A stretch of DNA of 64,000 bases, taken from contig NZ_JACCCO010000003.1 of assembly GCF_013409935.1 (NCBI RefSeq), positions 372,001 to 436,000 on the forward strand, given 5' to 3'. This DNA is from Streptosporangium sandarakinum. GTDB lineage: Bacteria > Actinomycetota > Actinomycetes > Streptosporangiales > Streptosporangiaceae. Both the position numbers and the translations under genes were made by a program. The notes beneath the pieces were generated by a model. The model was given only the letters and a program-made list of their open reading frames with translations. It had not been told where the DNA came from and did not search any database. Below, piece after piece: positions 62,896 through 64,000 of the stretch. Each line of letters starts with the position of its first letter. Position 1 is the first letter of the stretch.

Positions 62896-63846
62896 TCAGG
62901 CGAGAGCGGGCGTGGCGTACCGCACAGGCGTGAGCCTGTCCAGCGTGACCAGCCGATAGGTGGTGACCGTCTCGGCGCAAGCCGTACCACATGGCGTTGT
63001 GAGCGTCATGGGCTCGACCACCACCCGGAAACGAGCGTCGCCACCGCGCACGAGGACTTCGGTGGTGACGCCGTCCGACCTGGAGGACTCCACGGCCACT
63101 CCACCGACCGAGAGCTCGCCCGTATGGGCGCGGACGAAATGCTCAGCGGCCTGCGACGGCTCGGGGATGCCCGCGCGTCCCCGGAAACGGTCGAGGATGA
63201 CCTCGCCGGACCGGTACGCATCGACTGCCGCGATCGCAGCAGCCTGAGACATGCTGCCGTAGTAAAGCCCGTGTGGCAAGCACACGAGGTTGGCGGCATA
63301 GCGATCGCCGCCAACATGTGATGTTTCCCATATTCTGTCCGGCAAAACCTCTGCCAAGGACCGAGCCAGGGGCAGTCCAATGCGGGCGCAGCACGCGTTG
63401 CGCTTGGCATGCGTGCACACCAGAAAAACCGGCTCACTCACAAGTATGCAGGACTCCGGGACCACTCCGGCCACCAGCGCGTCCATGTCAAGATCGGATG
63501 GACCTGCGATGACGCCCTCGGCGATCCACGGCTCGGGGGCCGTGGCGTCGGCGACCATGACGTGGATCCCGCCCGTCACGGGCTTCCGGTGCCCCGGGCG
63601 GCGGATGAGCTGGGGCCGGATGCCGAGGTTCTGCGCCCGTCTGATAAGCGCGTGAATTTCCTCGGGCAGCCGGCAGTCCTCCAGGTGCGAGGCCCACGGG
63701 CCGGAGTGCTCGATGAGCAGCCAGAAGCGGGCCCCCACCGTCGCGCTGGCGAGAACCGGCAGGTCACCGGTGTGACAGCCCGCGGGATGCGAGCAACTTC
63801 CTGCCCACGCCCGCCTGTCCGTTCCCGAAACGCACCCCGAGCTCAC
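62896..63846 (-). CDS. Sucrase/ferredoxin-like (thioredoxin-like [2Fe-2S]) protein
   Basis: A 316-residue protein of the sucraseferredoxin-like family. WLLIEHSGPWASHLEDCRLP starts the domain. FLVCTHAKRNACCARIGLPLA and HVGGDRYAANLVCLPHGLYYG are the thioredoxin-like [2Fe-2S] and conserved His/Arg/Asp regions. GTG 63846 follows GGAGG. A near-perfect DtxR/IdeR box is 17 bases upstream, so expression should rise when iron is scarce. Electron transfer to, or reduction of, an iron-siderophore is a reasonable but unproven role. Confidence 0.85.
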   Translation of the reverse strand: MSSGCVSGTDRRAWAGSCSHPAGCHTGDLPVLASATVGARFWLLIEHSGPWASHLEDCRLPEEIHALIRRAQNLGIRPQLIRRPGHRKPVTGGIHVMVADATAPEPWIAEGVIAGPSDLDMDALVAGVVPESCILVSEPVFLVCTHAKRNACCARIGLPLARSLAEVLPDRIWETSHVGGDRYAANLVCLPHGLYYGSMSQAAAIAAVDAYRSGEVILDRFRGRAGIPEPSQAAEHFVRAHTGELSVGGVAVESSRSDGVTTEVLVRGGDARFRVVVEPMTLTTPCGTACAETVTTYRLVTLDRLTPVRYATPALA

Positions 63847-63862
63847 GCACCCCTCCTTCGAC

Positions 63863-63881
63863 TTAGGTGAGACTAACCTAA
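63863..63881. promoter_or_regulatory. DtxR/IdeR-type iron box
   Basis: TTAGGTGAGACTAACCTAA matches the 19-bp consensus TTAGGTTAGGCTAACCTAA at 17 of 19 positions. It sits 17-35 bases upstream of the sucrase/ferredoxin-like start (minus strand), over the expected promoter. Fe-loaded DmdR/IdeR would repress that gene. The remaining bases 63882-64000 contain no recognisable gene. Confidence 0.85.
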
Positions 63882-64000
63882 TTGATCGGCGGGTGTGGCG
63901 TGAGGTGTGAGTGTGCTCTGTTCCGTCGCGCCCCGGGCGGCGCGGCCGGAGAAGGGTCGACGGAGGTCCGGTGTCAAGGCTTCGGGGCTGAGAGATCTCT

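Noticed and set aside
63900..64000. Start of a further gene at the window's end
   Set aside because: No start codon with a ribosome site and convincing coding pattern could be identified in the last 100 bases.

Overview
The window is high-GC chromosomal DNA from an actinomycete, most likely of the Streptosporangiaceae or a relative. Supporting signs are GTG/TTG starts, 4-bp ATGA/GTGA gene overlaps, a WhiB-family regulator, a DtxR/IdeR-type iron box, a SigE-family sigma factor, and an order of dxs, fatty-acid oxidation, RNase D, DUF3000 and coproporphyrin-type heme genes that I recall from other actinobacteria. The taxon is an inference; no rRNA or other marker is present.

Layout. 3-2328: 3' end of aconitase, two strong hairpins, a TauE/SafE exporter. 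2527-7311: a xylose-type sugar ABC importer (binding lipoprotein, ATPase, permease) followed by a ROK repressor. 7713-16198: a 2703-residue secreted RHS/YD-repeat polymorphic toxin with LamG, RHS core, a Hint domain and a 96-residue C-terminal toxin module, then a small immunity candidate; its 3' part is much richer in A+T than its surroundings. 16384-19635: an HTH/helical-repeat regulator divergent from an anti-sigma-like ATPase, and a small unknown protein. 19816-22372: a coiled-coil protein and two HExxH secreted metallopeptidases.

22515-30209: dxs, an APC permease, an SSI-type protease inhibitor with an odd reactive site, and the fadA/fadB-like beta-oxidation pair. 30470-34778: a LacI regulator and a three-gene sugar-modification operon (Gfo/Idh, DUF993, epimerase) that share a GGAAANCGNTTTCC operator. 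35054-42033: RNase D, DUF3000, a Zn-ribbon protein, hemE, a DUF4349 lipoprotein, hemY and hemQ. 42208-52143: msrB, a RibD-like reductase, glgX, OsmC, an AidB-like acyl-CoA dehydrogenase, an ankyrin/HEAT protein, a DUF1707 protein. 52264-53597: SigE-type sigma factor overlapping a membrane protein.

53676-57624: a sulfur assimilation operon (sulfite reductase, 47-aa Zn ribbon, APS reductase, CbiX) preceded by a Cys-Cys leader peptide that probably works as an attenuator. 57744-62096: YccF, BrkB, a ZTP riboswitch ahead of glyA, a 17-codon mini-ORF and an RsgA-type GTPase. 62476-63846: a WhiB-family protein and an iron-box-controlled sucrase/ferredoxin-like protein.

Two themes stand out. First, there are several layers of small-scale regulation (riboswitch, leader peptide, matched LacI operators, iron box, intra-operon hairpin). 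Second, short tandem repeats recur at or just beyond stop codons in at least five places. No CRISPR array, insertion sequence, tRNA or rRNA gene was seen.
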